From: Anisakis pegreffii
Lineage: Eukaryota > Nematoda > Chromadorea > Rhabditida > Anisakidae
DNA: 64,000 nucleotides
Direction: 5' to 3'
Assembly (NCBI GenBank): GCA_035041965.1
Contig: JAPYMA010001442.1
Location: 21,543-85,542 of the forward strand
Of the stretch, positions 1-11,051 are shown in pieces. How positions within the stretch are numbered: position 1 is the first letter of the stretch; each line of letters begins with the position of its first letter. The notes under the pieces are model-generated. The model did no database searches and was not told where the DNA came from. It saw nothing but the letters and a program-made list of their open reading frames with translations. The position numbers were made by a program, and so were the translations under genes.

Positions 1-546
1 AGTGAATATGTCACTTAGTGGATTCATTCGATTAGCGATTTCTACAATATATACCACTCATCATCGATCATTATTCAACTACTACCTCACTCAAGGCCAT
101 ATTCACTCTAATACGCAAACTTCGCTACGAGAACAGATGAGGTTTCAATTAAGGAAGAAAAATTAACTGAGATAGAAATTCATAGAATTTGTGACCGTGA
201 GTTGATCAAGTGGAACGGCTTTCAACTAATTTGGGGGCACAGAAATATTCCTTATGCAAGCGATCTCTCATAGTTCCTATGGAATTTCGCTACCTCATGA
301 TACCACAAACAATCATGGAATGCCTAACACTGCAATAGCGCACCCCACCGTGGATGCAGTAAGCACCAATAATACAAGGGCATACGATTCACAAAGTCCG
401 TTGTGAACTAGACATGCTTGGACTGTGTCAATTCAATCAGATGGTGGTGAAGATTAGATATGTCAGCATGCAATAACCCTCTTTCGCATACGTCCCATTC
501 TCCAGAAGCAGTAAGCAAACACAATAAAACTGAAAACAGAAATAAC
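1..546. other. Left edge, no supported gene
   Basis: This is downstream of the minus-strand LUC7L3 gene. Minus-strand open stretches exist at 408-669, but none has the arginine/serine-rich character expected of the next LUC7L3 exon, and no clear acceptor was found. A plus-strand open stretch of about 55 codons near 110-270 has no start and no recognisable motif. Confidence 0.6.
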
Positions 547-1858
547 CTTTCTCTTCTCCTCCCTTTTCTTATCCATTTCTTCAATAGTTGCACGTATCTT
601 CGCATAAGCCATGTGTTGTTTGCCAGCATAATGATCGTCAATACGTTGCTGCACATCATTCACTAACATAAAACATCCACAAACCTGAATGTTTATTCAC
701 TATCAGAGTAATTCCTCCAGCTTTAAGATATTTAAAAAAAAAAAGCACCAATGGACCTATAACTATTCAACGATGAAACTCAACTCAAGCAAGCATTACC
801 TGACAGACTTCCATTGGTTTTGACAACTGATTTGCGAGATCCTCAATATGACTTGAGGGATTTGCGGATTGTGTTAGCAATCTATCCAGAGCCTGTCGTT
901 CCTGTTTGAACTTTTCGGCTTGTCTGACCGCTTCCTTTGCCTCATCCACCTTGCCCAGTGCTCCGAGCTTCTCAGCTTTATCCATGCACTCACTGATTTT
1001 AGCCGATAGACTCGACTGTTGTTCAGTGATCAACTCTTTCTGACGCTTTTGTGCATCTGATTCCACTTCACCCTCCTCGCTCGTTGTTGCCACTGAAAGC
1101 AATACTTCGTACAAATTCATTCCGACGATAAACTGATACATTCCCGCGAAATTTCGATCAATTTGATCATTTTGATGAAGAGATCGATCAAACAATAGAG
1201 GAAATCGAAATTTCTGGAAGCCTAACTCGTACCGTTCGTTAACGGTTGTGTGACGGCCAATCTACGTTCGTTCTTTTCAATTTTCCTCCTAACTTCTTCA
1301 TCCAGCCTTCGTATTTTATTCAAGAAATCCTCCTCATAACCAAGTTTCTCAAACCTACTACTCTGACGATACTTGGTTCGTAGAGCTGGATCGTGCACCT
1401 AAAACATATCGTCACCATTGCACAAATTTCATTTCGAAACATGGAAATTCGGAACGATTTTAAATTTGTTTATTCTCATTTATATTGTTTATTCGTCAAA
1501 CATTTCATTTTGTGTTTATTCTCCACTCCGTGGAGAATAAACATAAAATGAAATGCTTGACGAAATTTAAAAATGTTCAAGACGTGAAAACCTGCAAATG
1601 ATTGAGATTGAGTTACAGCAACAGGGAACAGAAAAAGTGACCGAAGAAGCATCGCGAATAACAATCGCTCACCTTGGGACAGTAACCGAGATCCGCTTTC
1701 GTGTTTCGAAACATTTCATTCGGGCAAAATGAGACCAGAAAATGCTTGCACACGTCCGGTTCATCAAAATCCGGCTCGTTTGTATCACCAAAATCGGCAT
1801 TTCGTTTTGGCCCCATCAGCTCATTGAGCATAGCGGCCATTTGCTCGGTGGCCGACAT
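547..1858 (-). CDS. LUC7L3: LUC7-like U1 snRNP splicing factor (3' end not found)
   Basis: LUC7 proteins bind U1 snRNP in the nucleus and help select 5' splice sites. Four exons fit in phase: 1673-1858, 1233-1398, 800-1092 and 547-684. The start at 1858 gives MSATEQMAAMLNELMG, the usual LUC7L3 opening. Exons 1-2 carry the CCCH zinc finger (VCKHFLVSFCP ... GYCPK, then VHDPALR). Exon 3 encodes a charged coiled-coil helix. Exons 3-4 carry the second zinc finger (MEVCQVCG ... DDHYAGKQHMAYAKI). By memory of the human protein it is closer to LUC7L3 than to LUC7L/LUC7L2. The last supported exon ends at EEKRK with a donor at 545-546. The RS-rich tail typical of the family was not found and may lie beyond the left edge or be absent. 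The gene is divergent from the LYRM1-like gene and probably shares its promoter region. Intron 1 contains a long inverted repeat. Confidence 0.92.
1493..1563. repeat. Inverted repeat in LUC7L3 intron 1
   Basis: Two arms of about 34 bases (1493-1526 and 1530-1563) are reverse complements with about three mismatches. They are separated by only a few bases around the palindrome CCAC/GTGG. In RNA from either strand this folds into a long hairpin. Confidence 0.85.
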
Positions 1859-2427
1859 TTTGCACTGAAAATCGTTTTCATTGATAAAATTCGCCGCATT
1901 CCAATACAAACGAAAACCTTCAATAAGCAGCCAGATGCCACTCCACACACAACAAGCAAATAATGCCGCAACAATTGACGACTGCCTTAAATACTTTCGA
2001 GCACATAATTATGCACATTTTCGATCGAGCAAATTCTGCGGTGAGACCGTGTAATGAAAAGAAACTCACTGCCGGAAATATATGAAATATTCAAAACAAA
2101 AATCACGGAAAACACTTCAAAAAGAAAGTTATACTGAAACAAATTTTACTAGTAGTGAACGCAAATTATGCTAACGATCACAAAACGAACGCAACGGAAA
2201 CAAAAGTCGTCAAAGAGCAATCGCTTTAGAGTATACTTCAAATGAGCGTCAATTTGAAATTCGCTTAGAAGCATTACGAATTCTTCAAAAATTTTATAAG
2301 ACGTGAGATTGTTGCAAAAGTTAATGAGTCGAGAAATAGTGAGTTTAGATTTATGAGCGAACAAATGATTAGTTTTGAGTACAACTTTGGATGAACGAAT
2401 GTTTTTCAGATTGTGAATCGATGATCG
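1859..2427. promoter_or_regulatory. Divergent intergenic region
   Basis: About 570 AT-rich bases separate the LUC7L3 start from the LYRM1 start, so the region probably serves as a bidirectional promoter. A T-rich acceptor (GTTTTTCAG, ending at 2409) lies 18 bases before the LYRM1 ATG and may be a spliced-leader site. A short ATG reading frame at 2421 overlaps the start out of frame. No gene is supported here. Confidence 0.5.
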
Positions 2428-3103
2428 ATGAGTGCCGGAGCCAATAAATCAATCAATCTTTATCGTCAAATTTTACGTCTTGCTCGAAATTGGAAAGCTT
2501 TGAATCCTGAACATACCGCTGCCGAAAGAGAAGCAATCCGGGAAGAAGCACGAGAGCAATTCCGAGCTCACGCTAAGGTTTCTCTCCTAGAGCTTTTGGA
2601 TTTCTCCACCAAGGAGTCTTATTTCTTCAACTGTTACTTTTTGCCTTTCCTTGAAACCTAGGGTTCTCGACTCAAAAAGAATTTCTAGGAAACTGATCCG
2701 AAAACGATAGCGGATCTTCATCGTGAGGCCGAAGCAAGGATCGTTTCTGCTGAGCACTACGGAATCCCCTATAAGAGGCCAGAATACTTACCTCCAAATA
2801 CGTCATATGGTAGAGTACATTCATCTATCATTTTTGTTTCTATTGATTCATTGCTCCATTATGGTGAATTGTTTTCGTTTTATGAACATTCTCTCCAGTT
2901 TATTCAACACCGATTCGAAATATTGCCGTGTAAGACATTTTATGTCGTTCGGTGACTGCCGAAAACCCCGTTTTCCAGTAATAAGATCGATTAAACTCGG
3001 TATTTATTGAAAGAAAATTTATGTAATACTTTCGATTGCAGATGTTAAACTCAAAAGAGGACAGTTTAGAAGGAGAAATATACCGAAACCTAAATTTAAA
3101 TGA
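2428..3103 (+). CDS. LYRM1: LYR-motif protein, LYRM1-like
   Basis: LYRM proteins are small, mostly mitochondrial adaptors that bind acyl carrier protein and assist assembly of respiratory or Fe-S proteins. The exact role of LYRM1 is unsettled. Three exons: 2428-2577, 2689-2809 and 3042-3103, about 110 residues against about 122 in vertebrates. Exon 1 has the LYR core (INLYRQILRLARNWKAL) and a charged helix. Exon 2 has the family's HYGIPYKRPEYLPP, close to the HYKIPYPRP...LPP of LYRM1. The short last exon gives a very basic tail ending at TGA 3101-3103. The final exon starts at the same acceptor (3040-3041) that could begin the EEF2KMT-like gene in another frame. If the last intron is retained, the protein would instead end in an unrelated hydrophobic tail. 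Confidence 0.88.
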
Positions 3104-5358
3104 ATTCCCTTACGCCCTGAATTCGTTCGATCAATCACCACTCTCGTTCACTGCTGTAAGACTTCTTCGTTCAATTTTAAATTCGTTAGATTTAGTTTTT
3201 GATGATGGAAATTAAATGGAAAAATTTTTGCTTGGATTCAAAATTGCGTGGTGAAGCTTTTAGTCGATTGTATTCAAATTTCAGCGGAATATTCTGTTCA
3301 AATCGAAAGTCCCATTTTCTGGCGACTCGTTGAATTTCTCATCGCTTTACAATTCATTTTCATCATATCTTTCAGGAAGTCAACAGTTTCGTCCGTCAAT
3401 ATTTTGCGTGTGTTTCTATAAGTAAAGATTCATTGGCCGAAGTGATTCGATACTGCGAAGATGCTTTAGAAGGGAAACGTCTCATTCAAAATGTTTTAGC
3501 TTCCGAAATTTGGATTCGTTTTCCAGAAAAACGAAATTCTCATTCGAAAATTTTAAAAGAGTTGGTTTCATCGGTATGTATAATCGTCGAATTTCAGTCA
3601 GATTTCACAAAATTCCTGTTATTCTTTTCGTTTTACTTGTCAATTGTGCACGAGTAGATTGCATTGGAATTCATTGAGTGAGTAGTGTTTCAAAGAAAGT
3701 GTGGTCTCCAGAATACAAAGCCAGACTGAAGATATTCATGGAATTCCCAGTACGATCGCAGATTTGTTGTGTTGTCAGGTAGAATCTGCTTCACTGATGT
3801 CGTCGGAGGTTTGCGATGGCTTATATGAAGCAGTCACTCGTTCAATGGACACCTCAGCGGATTACGGTCATCGTTTGTATTTGAGTGGATCTGGGAAACG
3901 TTTCATTGTCTTGAAAGAGAAAAATGAACAACTGTCACTTGGTACCACAGGTCTATCGTGCTGGCAGGTCGGTGGACCACTCCATAAAATCATTTTGCAT
4001 TTGCAGGCGTTACCACACTTGCACTCTTCTGTCGGTCCTTGTCATCAGTGCTATTGTACACCATTACCATAATCATAAGCTAATGCTTGAAGCGAGCGAG
4101 GTGGTACAGAAAGCGATTTTTTCTCAGAAATTGGTTGAATCCTCGTCCAGATCCTTATCAAAAGATGACACTTTCTTACCGCCATTATTTTTCGTAAAAT
4201 GCATAAAAACTGTGATTCGTATTCATTTCAGCAATACGTTCAGAATGAAATGTTCCTAAAGGTCTAGTATTTAAAGGCTTCGTGCGATTTGGCACACTAC
4301 TTACTGGGTGTTGGTTCGAGTTATTTGCAAGGTCGTAATGTTTTGGAGTTGGGTGCAGGCTGTGGATTTTGTGGTATTGCTTTGGCGGCCTCGGCTATGC
4401 CACGAAGTGTCACACTAACGGATTGTAATGCACATGTGCTTACACTTCTTCGACAAAACGTCGAAAATAATTTCTCTGAGGTCACTCATTCGATTCCTTC
4501 AGTTTCTTGTTCTACACTCTGTTCGTCCTAAAATGAATAACTCAAAAATTTTATTGTAAATATGAGCAATGAGAAATTTGTGTGGGAAATTTTCGTGCTT
4601 CTCGTATCGTTCCCATTTGTCGATTTTATTCTTGCAGGAATCAAAGCAACACGTGAAAATAGATATTTGTCATTTTGATTGGACATCGAGTAAAGCAAGC
4701 AATCTGCACACGAGACCAGATCTTATCGTTGCATCAGGCAAGGTTCTTCTGATCCTTTGAAACTTATTTTTATGATCAATTGGAAAAGAATAACTTCGTT
4801 CGCCTATAATTTAAATTTCTCATCCACGAGATGAACTGCTTTAGTGATAGGCTCGTCAACGGTTTCCTACAATACCGATTCATTTTCAGATGTTGTATAC
4901 GACAGTGCTGTTTTGGCGGATTTAGCAAAACAAATCGCGAATTTAATTGAATTTGGTGGTGGAGGTGACAACGTGAGATGCTTGATAGCGGGTACGGTAC
5001 GCAATAGAGATACACTGCAGACGTTTCTAGAGGCTATTGGTAGGTTTTTGGAGGTCATTCGTGTGGATTCATTGAATTGAGGTGGAAATGATTGCATGTA
5101 ATCACATTCGGTGGACTTGTTGTAGGGAACAAATTTTGAGCAGTATGCTTTTACGTTTTTAAAATGAGAAGATTGTGTGTCCTCGTTCAGAATTTTGGAA
5201 TTGCAGAATCGAATGGTCTGAAGGTGGATGAGAAATTCATCTTTTCAAATGGCGCATTCAGATTCAACGATGGTCGTCGTATCATTGAACCATCATTGTT
5301 TCCATTTGTTTCCACAATTAATTGTCCAACAACTTTTCACTGGATTTCTTCGAAATAA
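3042..5358 (+). CDS. EEF2KMT: eEF2-lysine methyltransferase (FAM86-type)
   Basis: This class I SAM-dependent methyltransferase trimethylates a lysine on elongation factor 2 in the cytosol. Proposed exons: 3042-3155, 3376-3573, 3779-3967, 4277-4480, 4638-4737, 4890-5039 and 5207-5358, about 368 residues (human about 330). The family N-terminal half is recognisable (EVCDGLYEAV ... GHRLYLSGSG ... LGTTGLSCWQ). Motif I is VLELGAGCGFCG near residue 190. The post-I acidic TDCN and the ASDVVYD motif follow, then GTVRNRDT. The ASDVVYD reading requires a GC-AG intron with donor GC at 4738-4739 (CAG|GCAAGG). The first exon is inferred: ATG directly follows TTGCAG at 3042 and its phase matches exon 2, but those bases also encode the LYRM1 tail in another frame. 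Exons 2-7 are firm. Confidence 0.88.
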
Positions 5359-6474
5359 TTTATTTGTTTTTTTTGTGTGGTTGATTCGGATTTTGTTGAA
5401 TCAATTCGTTTTTTCTGCGCTTTAAATATTCTGTGGCCATATTCGGTGCCTTTTGAAAGTGTTAGTTGTTTTATTTTGATAATTGATTCTAGTGTTGATA
5501 TTGTACAATAGTTTGGGTAATATTTTGTGTTTTTATTGTACTGCATTTGATGGTTTTCAGTTACAATAAAACTATGTAAATTTTCATTTCGATGACATTT
5601 TTTTACAATCATGCAATTATTTTAAATAATGATTAATATAAATTGTGAGTATGATGTTAGGATATTGTGAAGAGCGATTTTGTTGAGTCATAGGGCTGGA
5701 AAAACTAGCTGAAAAAGTTAACCAAACTTGTTGAAGCAACTCGATGAGATGCATCACCTTCATAACGAATAAAAAGTTGAAGTAGAAGTAGAGATGCAGC
5801 GGTCATGCCTCGGTTGACTTCATTCAGTGGCTCGTTGCAAATAGCTTCTAGTAAAACGTTGGCTTTATAAGTATGTGTGTGTGCTTTCAATCGATAGCTT
5901 AGAGTAAGCATTTTGCATGGTGCTTCCATGTGCTTTAGTTTCTCTTCTAAATCCCTTTACTCTTGCATATGCGGCAAGCATCACCCAAACCGCTTTGTTT
6001 AAGTGTGTCATCAGCTGTCACATTAACTGAAATCAACGCGTTTCGCTCAAATTCTTACCTAGAGCCTCGATTATTTCCAACGTTTTTGTTCAGTTGAAAG
6101 TAACTTCTGATCATTTGCTCATCAATTATGCGAAATTTTCACTTTTGCGTTGCTCTTTCTGGATGCAAAACGAAGTATTGTACAATAGCTCTCGTAGATT
6201 TCCCATTCAAACATTAGATAATTTTCCCTTTCAACGTTTTACATTGTTTCCGATTTCGTTTGCTTTAGTTCAATTAGAGGGCGAAGTTTGTTTCCATTTG
6301 AAGAAAAGAACTTCCGTTATTTTTTTCACGTCAGTTTCGTTATTTGGCAAAGGCAAAACGTGGAAAGCGAAAAAGTTGACTTCAATCAGCGAAAAATTAC
6401 GCCAAACATTGAGTATCTTGATAATAGCACTAACAAATGATCGATGACTAAAGGTTGATCCGTTTAGGGAGGTG
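5359..6474. other. 3' UTR and intergenic, doubtful minus-strand ORFs
   Basis: The first part is probably the EEF2KMT 3' UTR, with AATAAA-like sites near 5567. On the minus strand, 5705-5962 is open for about 85 codons, including a leucine-rich stretch and LLEAICNEPLNEVN. A perfect-looking splice pair at 6027-6058 would enclose only 32 bases. Both look partly coding, but I could not assemble a gene. A 117-codon plus-strand ORF (6094-6447) is probably 5' UTR or chance. Confidence 0.4.
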
Positions 6475-7782
6475 ATGTCACGTCGTACGAATCCGTTGCT
6501 GGCGATTATTCAGAAGAAGACTCTGAATGAATTCTCGAGAAAAGAACTCGAGGAGGCATTCATCATATGCGATGTCCGTGGTACGGGTTTTGTGCACATA
6601 CGGAACTTGAAGGTGATAACTGACACTGTTTCCTTTACGATTCTCAACGTTTGATTCTCCAATTGTTCGCTGGATAATTTTTATTGAGGACAATCGGAGT
6701 CGATCATTCCGTGATAGTAAAACACTCCTGATAGGAACTAAATGTTTCATTTTGCATCGAGATGCAATCGTCTGAACGTAATAAGGAAATAGGTTCAACC
6801 AACGATATTGTTGTACGAGATTATGAGAGAGTAACTGATTAATTTAATGATTACAAATGTTCACGTAATGCATGAAATCGTTGACTATAAAAATAATCAT
6901 TGATAGTTTATGACTGAGTGGATACCATAAGAATTTGTACGGTGGTAAATAGTGTTGGATGCATCTCACGAGGAAATAGAAGCGAATGGAGAGGCTGAAA
7001 ACAAATCAGTTAAGAAAGTCACTGTCTCATACGAGATCACTTTGAATTGTTCACATTGCGCTTTGTTAAAGGTCGTGATGCGTGCTCTTGGCTTCGAACC
7101 GCGAAACGATGAAATTCAACGACTAACATCAAAGATGATGGAAAATAAGTTGTTGCGGAATGCACATCCAGGTTGCTCACTTTATGCCCATGTATGTGCG
7201 TTGAAATCCTGCCTAGTCCTTCCCCAACATACAGGAAACGAAATATTATCTCTTACCCTCTCGAATACTATCTCTCACGCCTGCTTGGGAAGCAGCGCTA
7301 TTGTGATAGAATGAGGGATCAAAATTAAACATTGAAAAGAAGCTGTTGCAGATTCATTTGATGTGAATGAATTGAGTGAGTTGTTAGCCGAGAAACTGGA
7401 TCAGCGAAACGGTGCGAGTGAAATGCATGCTGCATTCCAGCTGTTCGACAGTGACTCAAAAGGATACATATCGGCTGCGGATCTTCGCAAGGTTGCCAAT
7501 GAACTACACGAAAACGTTGACGATGAACAGTTGATGGTTCGTTTTGTTAACAAACGAATAGAATAGCAAAAAGGCCTTCGAATAGCACGGATGATAATTT
7601 CCAGGAATTGATTGAAGTTTTGACATTCAAGATGTGTATCATGCGCTTTTACTTATCATAAATTCGTGTATGTTATTATTCAGTGATTTCAGGAAATGAT
7701 CAACGAGGCAGATTCTTGTCGTAGCGGACGTGTTTCAGAAGCTGATTTCTGTACGATTATGGAAAAAACGAGTCTTTATTAA
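6475..7782 (+). CDS. Divergent centrin-like EF-hand protein
   Basis: Centrins are EF-hand proteins of centrioles, basal bodies and nuclear pores. Four exons in consistent phase (6475-6612, 7072-7171, 7352-7536, 7693-7782) give 170 residues, the normal centrin length. Centrin landmarks are clear: RKELEEAF ... LKVVMRALGFEP, then LRKVANELHENVDDEQL and EMINEAD. The Ca2+ loops are badly eroded. Loop 1 reads DVRGTGFVH with ligands lost, loop 2 is not recognisable, loop 3 (DSDSKGYIS) keeps only some acidic positions, and loop 4 (DSCRSGRVS) is lost. The protein may therefore be structural and not calcium-responsive. The start at 6475 is the first ATG in frame. Nematodes lack typical basal-body centrioles outside sensory neurons and sperm, so a specialised role is possible, but that is inference. 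Confidence 0.82.
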
Positions 7783-8551
7783 CATACCATAAATACGTTT
7801 CATTCGATTGAATGTAATAAATTATTCGATTACCCAGTCTCATTGATATTCTTGAAATGAATTTGATCGTATCCGTTATCAGCTACATAAAATCTGTTAC
7901 GATGCTCATCGTTGGCCGGATTTGCGACAGCTAGATACGGGAAAATGAATATGAGGAATATATATTACCGCATTGGAGAAAAATTTTGTCAATAGTGGTA
8001 CTCAAAAGTTTCATTAGATAAAAGCAAGAGGAATATGGTTTGACTAAGCCTTACTACTGAGCAGCTCATGGCTTTTGGAAACCTTTGATGAGAATCTTGT
8101 TCATTTGTTTGTGTCTAATGCATTCACAAAAATCGATTACAAATGAAAGGTTGACGATTTAGATGAGGTTAGACAGCTGGTTAAGTGGTATATAAGTGCA
8201 AAGAGCTGAAAATACCGCTTTAAGAGTAACGAAGAGTAAATCGAGTTCTGTCCTCACAAATTTTGCAATTCATTCATATCACATCCGGACGAGAAGGTCA
8301 CTTCTTATTTACGACGAATCACCGCGATATAATCATTTACAAAAATCATTCAAGTGTCACTTATGAACACTGCGAAAACATCTCGTAACTTCATGCAATA
8401 CTGTGTTTGATACTGTGAAACTGCAGTTATATCAATGTGATCTGTAATCCAGCGATCAAGATTTATAATATCATATCATTCAGCAGTGTATATATGCACA
8501 CAGGTCGCATGATCTGATGCGAATTGCCATGAATAAATTTAAGAATTACAA
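7783..8551. other. Intergenic, nothing recognised
   Basis: AT-rich DNA between the convergent centrin-like gene and the small minus-strand gene, probably both 3' UTRs. AATAAA lies close to the centrin stop. No exon or repeat stands out. Confidence 0.6.
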
Positions 8552-9056
8552 TCATTTCGTATCATTCGTATAACAACGAATATGATGATTTTTAATGAGT
8601 TGACTTGTGATCAGGTGCTGCTTGCAAAGCTCATCGATGTATCGCTGACGTCTCAAACGGATCAACTCTTTTTCTTCGTTAAGTAACTTGTTTTCGAGCA
8701 TAAGCTGAATTAAATTTCTGATTTTTAATGACAGGAAAATGGACTGGAAATCAAAGGTGAATTTCATTCGTTGATCACAATCTGTCAAAAGCGATCAGTC
8801 GGCTATACGATGCCTGTCCACATCAATCAATCTATCGTAAAGATGAGCATTCGGAATGATTTCACAGAAACATAACATATTCTAGAGGAAGATTCGAGAA
8901 GTGCAAACAGCCACAAACCATTTCAATGAACTTTTCATATTCCTCATGGTTGGGTCGGAAGGATCCATTTCGCGGATTTGGATCAGCAATAGAATTGTCC
9001 TGTGTTACCTCCTGAAATATGAGCAATTTTACGGCACTTACTTGATCAGAAACCAT
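8552..9056 (-). CDS. Small charged coiled-coil protein, hypothetical
   Basis: I do not recognise this protein. Three exons fit in phase: 9042-9056 (MVSDQ), 8919-9011 and about 8552-8743, giving about 99 residues. Donor GTAAGT at 9041-9040 and the acceptor before 9011 are strong. The ATG sits one base behind a CATCTACGTCAG acceptor, as expected for a trans-spliced start. Exon 2 is acidic and ends with EEYEKFIEM. Exon 3 holds a leucine/charged helix (ENKLLNEEKELIRLRRQRY) likely to form a coiled coil. The exon 3 acceptor is uncertain: a second in-frame site lies 36 bases further in. Confidence 0.45.
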
Positions 9057-11051
9057 TCTGACGTAGATGAAAAAAAGTAAATACAAGCATTTACAAGTTG
9101 CATTTTTAATCCAACTCTGCAAGCATCTACGACGTGTAAAGTGGAAGCATTTTTTCCATAAATAATTTCTCCCAATCTATTCCTACTATTCGTTCCTAAT
9201 AAAATTTGCTTCCAAAAATATTGCACCGGTTAAAATTCATTCCAATGATAGGACATTGAAGAAGAACATCTGTGGTGGGTAATGTGAAAACGAAACGTTC
9301 ATTCAACGGAATATTTGTGTTCAGTTAACCTTCGGATGCCTTAATTCGAGATTGCTTGAAGTTGACGAAATAACATTCCGGGAGGGCGATGGTGTGGGAT
9401 GATAGGTTGTGGTTGGTGTTGCTTTCGATGAGCGAGATGAACTTGTCACAAATTTCATCATCTTTTCAGACTTATTTATGTAGGGCACGAGCGCTTATTC
9501 AGTTGTTTACATGGCGCACTGCATGAGATTCGAGCATACGGCTGTCATAGTAACGCTCTCATGCATGCTTATAGCCATCTGTTTCCATCACCTCCTATTA
9601 CCAACTCAATCATAATCGGAAAAATATTTGTCATCTATTATTAGGACTGACATATCCATCTGAAAGTGATCTACGTTGAGATCGAAAGACTGGTTTCGAA
9701 CTGAAAACAAATCGAAATTTTTCAAAGGTATCCAGTGCTAATATGACTGACTTTAATCCTCAATCACCAATGATCTTTGCATAATAAATCACTTTTGTAG
9801 TTTCTCTCAAACTCGGATTCAATAGCGTAATGTAGTTCTGTTGAAAAATGATTTTATTTTATCATTACTGCGATAAAATTTTGTATTCGCCTAATGAAAT
9901 AATAAATTAAATGCCATGAATGGACCAAAGGAGAGCATTTTGTGTTTACACGCATTCGTCTTTATCAGTATCACTGTGACTCATGATATCTCTTCAACAA
10001 TCCCAAATTCGAGCATGATGAAAATTGAATGTGATATCAAAAGCCGAATGACGGCAGCAGTGAACGACAGAGCTGATAACAGATAGCGAACAATAAAAAC
10101 AGCTGATAAGACATATGAAAGGTTAACAACACTGTTATTACATCTGCTAGACATCACACACGTTTAAAACAACACTTCGTATCATATCGGGACCTGGAAT
10201 GGGTATGCTGAGATGGAGTTCTTGTGATGGATGATATTTTCGGTCTACAAACTTTATTAGTGATGGTATTTGAAAAGAATCGTCGGCATGAAGGAAGATT
10301 TCTGTTTTGTGACGAAACTGTTTCAAATACGAGAGATGATATACCCTGAGAAGCAATCCTACGTCCTTTCTCAGCCATTACTGCACAGTTTAATCAGCGA
10401 TCACTCATTGCAATGAGCAGTCAAAAGCAAAGAATTTCACGCTTGAGAATAATCGACTGCTGCTTCTCAAATGAAATAAAATCAAATCAGAATTGAACTA
10501 GCACTAAATAACTCATGATATGAAAGATAAACAACTGAATTAATTCAGTTATCAGAACGATATTGAAGATATTGAAGATCAATCTTCCAGCAGTGTTTAC
10601 AGTCAAACAATACGGGCCAGAATGGATATTACAGTTCAAAAAATAAATCGCACACATCGTCTGAAATACTTTAAACTTACACTTCAGAACAGAGTTGGGA
10701 ACCGGAGGATTTTTGAAAGTCAGCATCGATTGCTGATGAGGCGAGTGTTCAGCATTGATCGGTTTCGATCAATGGCCATTGAAGTTCACAATCTTATCAG
10801 TTGATATCAAATGCAAAAACTAACAATGAAGTGCCTTTCATAGTCTACACTAAGCATTATGTGGTTTGCAAACAAGTCTTGTAGATTTCTCCTCAAAAAT
10901 TTTTAAAGCTATATCAAAGTATTAAGGAAAAAATTACCAACGTTTAACCATAATCTCACGTTATACGTTTATGTCACAACAATCAATCCGTCACCATAAA
11001 AGACAGCCACAAATTTGACAACAGTATTTTGCACATTAAACGTTTTTCAGA
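9057..11051. other. Intergenic, weak minus-strand ORFs only
   Basis: No gene is supported. Minus-strand ORFs at 10147-10378 (two overlapping frames, one opening MAEKGRRIASQ) and 10487-10726 (hydrophobic) have splice-like edges but no consistent model. A minus-strand stretch near 9645-9712 is coding-like for about 20 codons behind a good acceptor. The last 300 bases are the probable lectin promoter. Confidence 0.45.

Noticed and set aside
6027..6058. Minus-strand intron-like GTAAGA...TTTCAG pair
   Set aside because: It would make a 32-base intron, shorter than nematode introns normally are, and the joined frame has no start.
6094..6447. 117-codon plus-strand ORF just upstream of the centrin-like gene
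   Set aside because: No motif, no splice link to the centrin start and T-rich composition. Treated as 5' flank.
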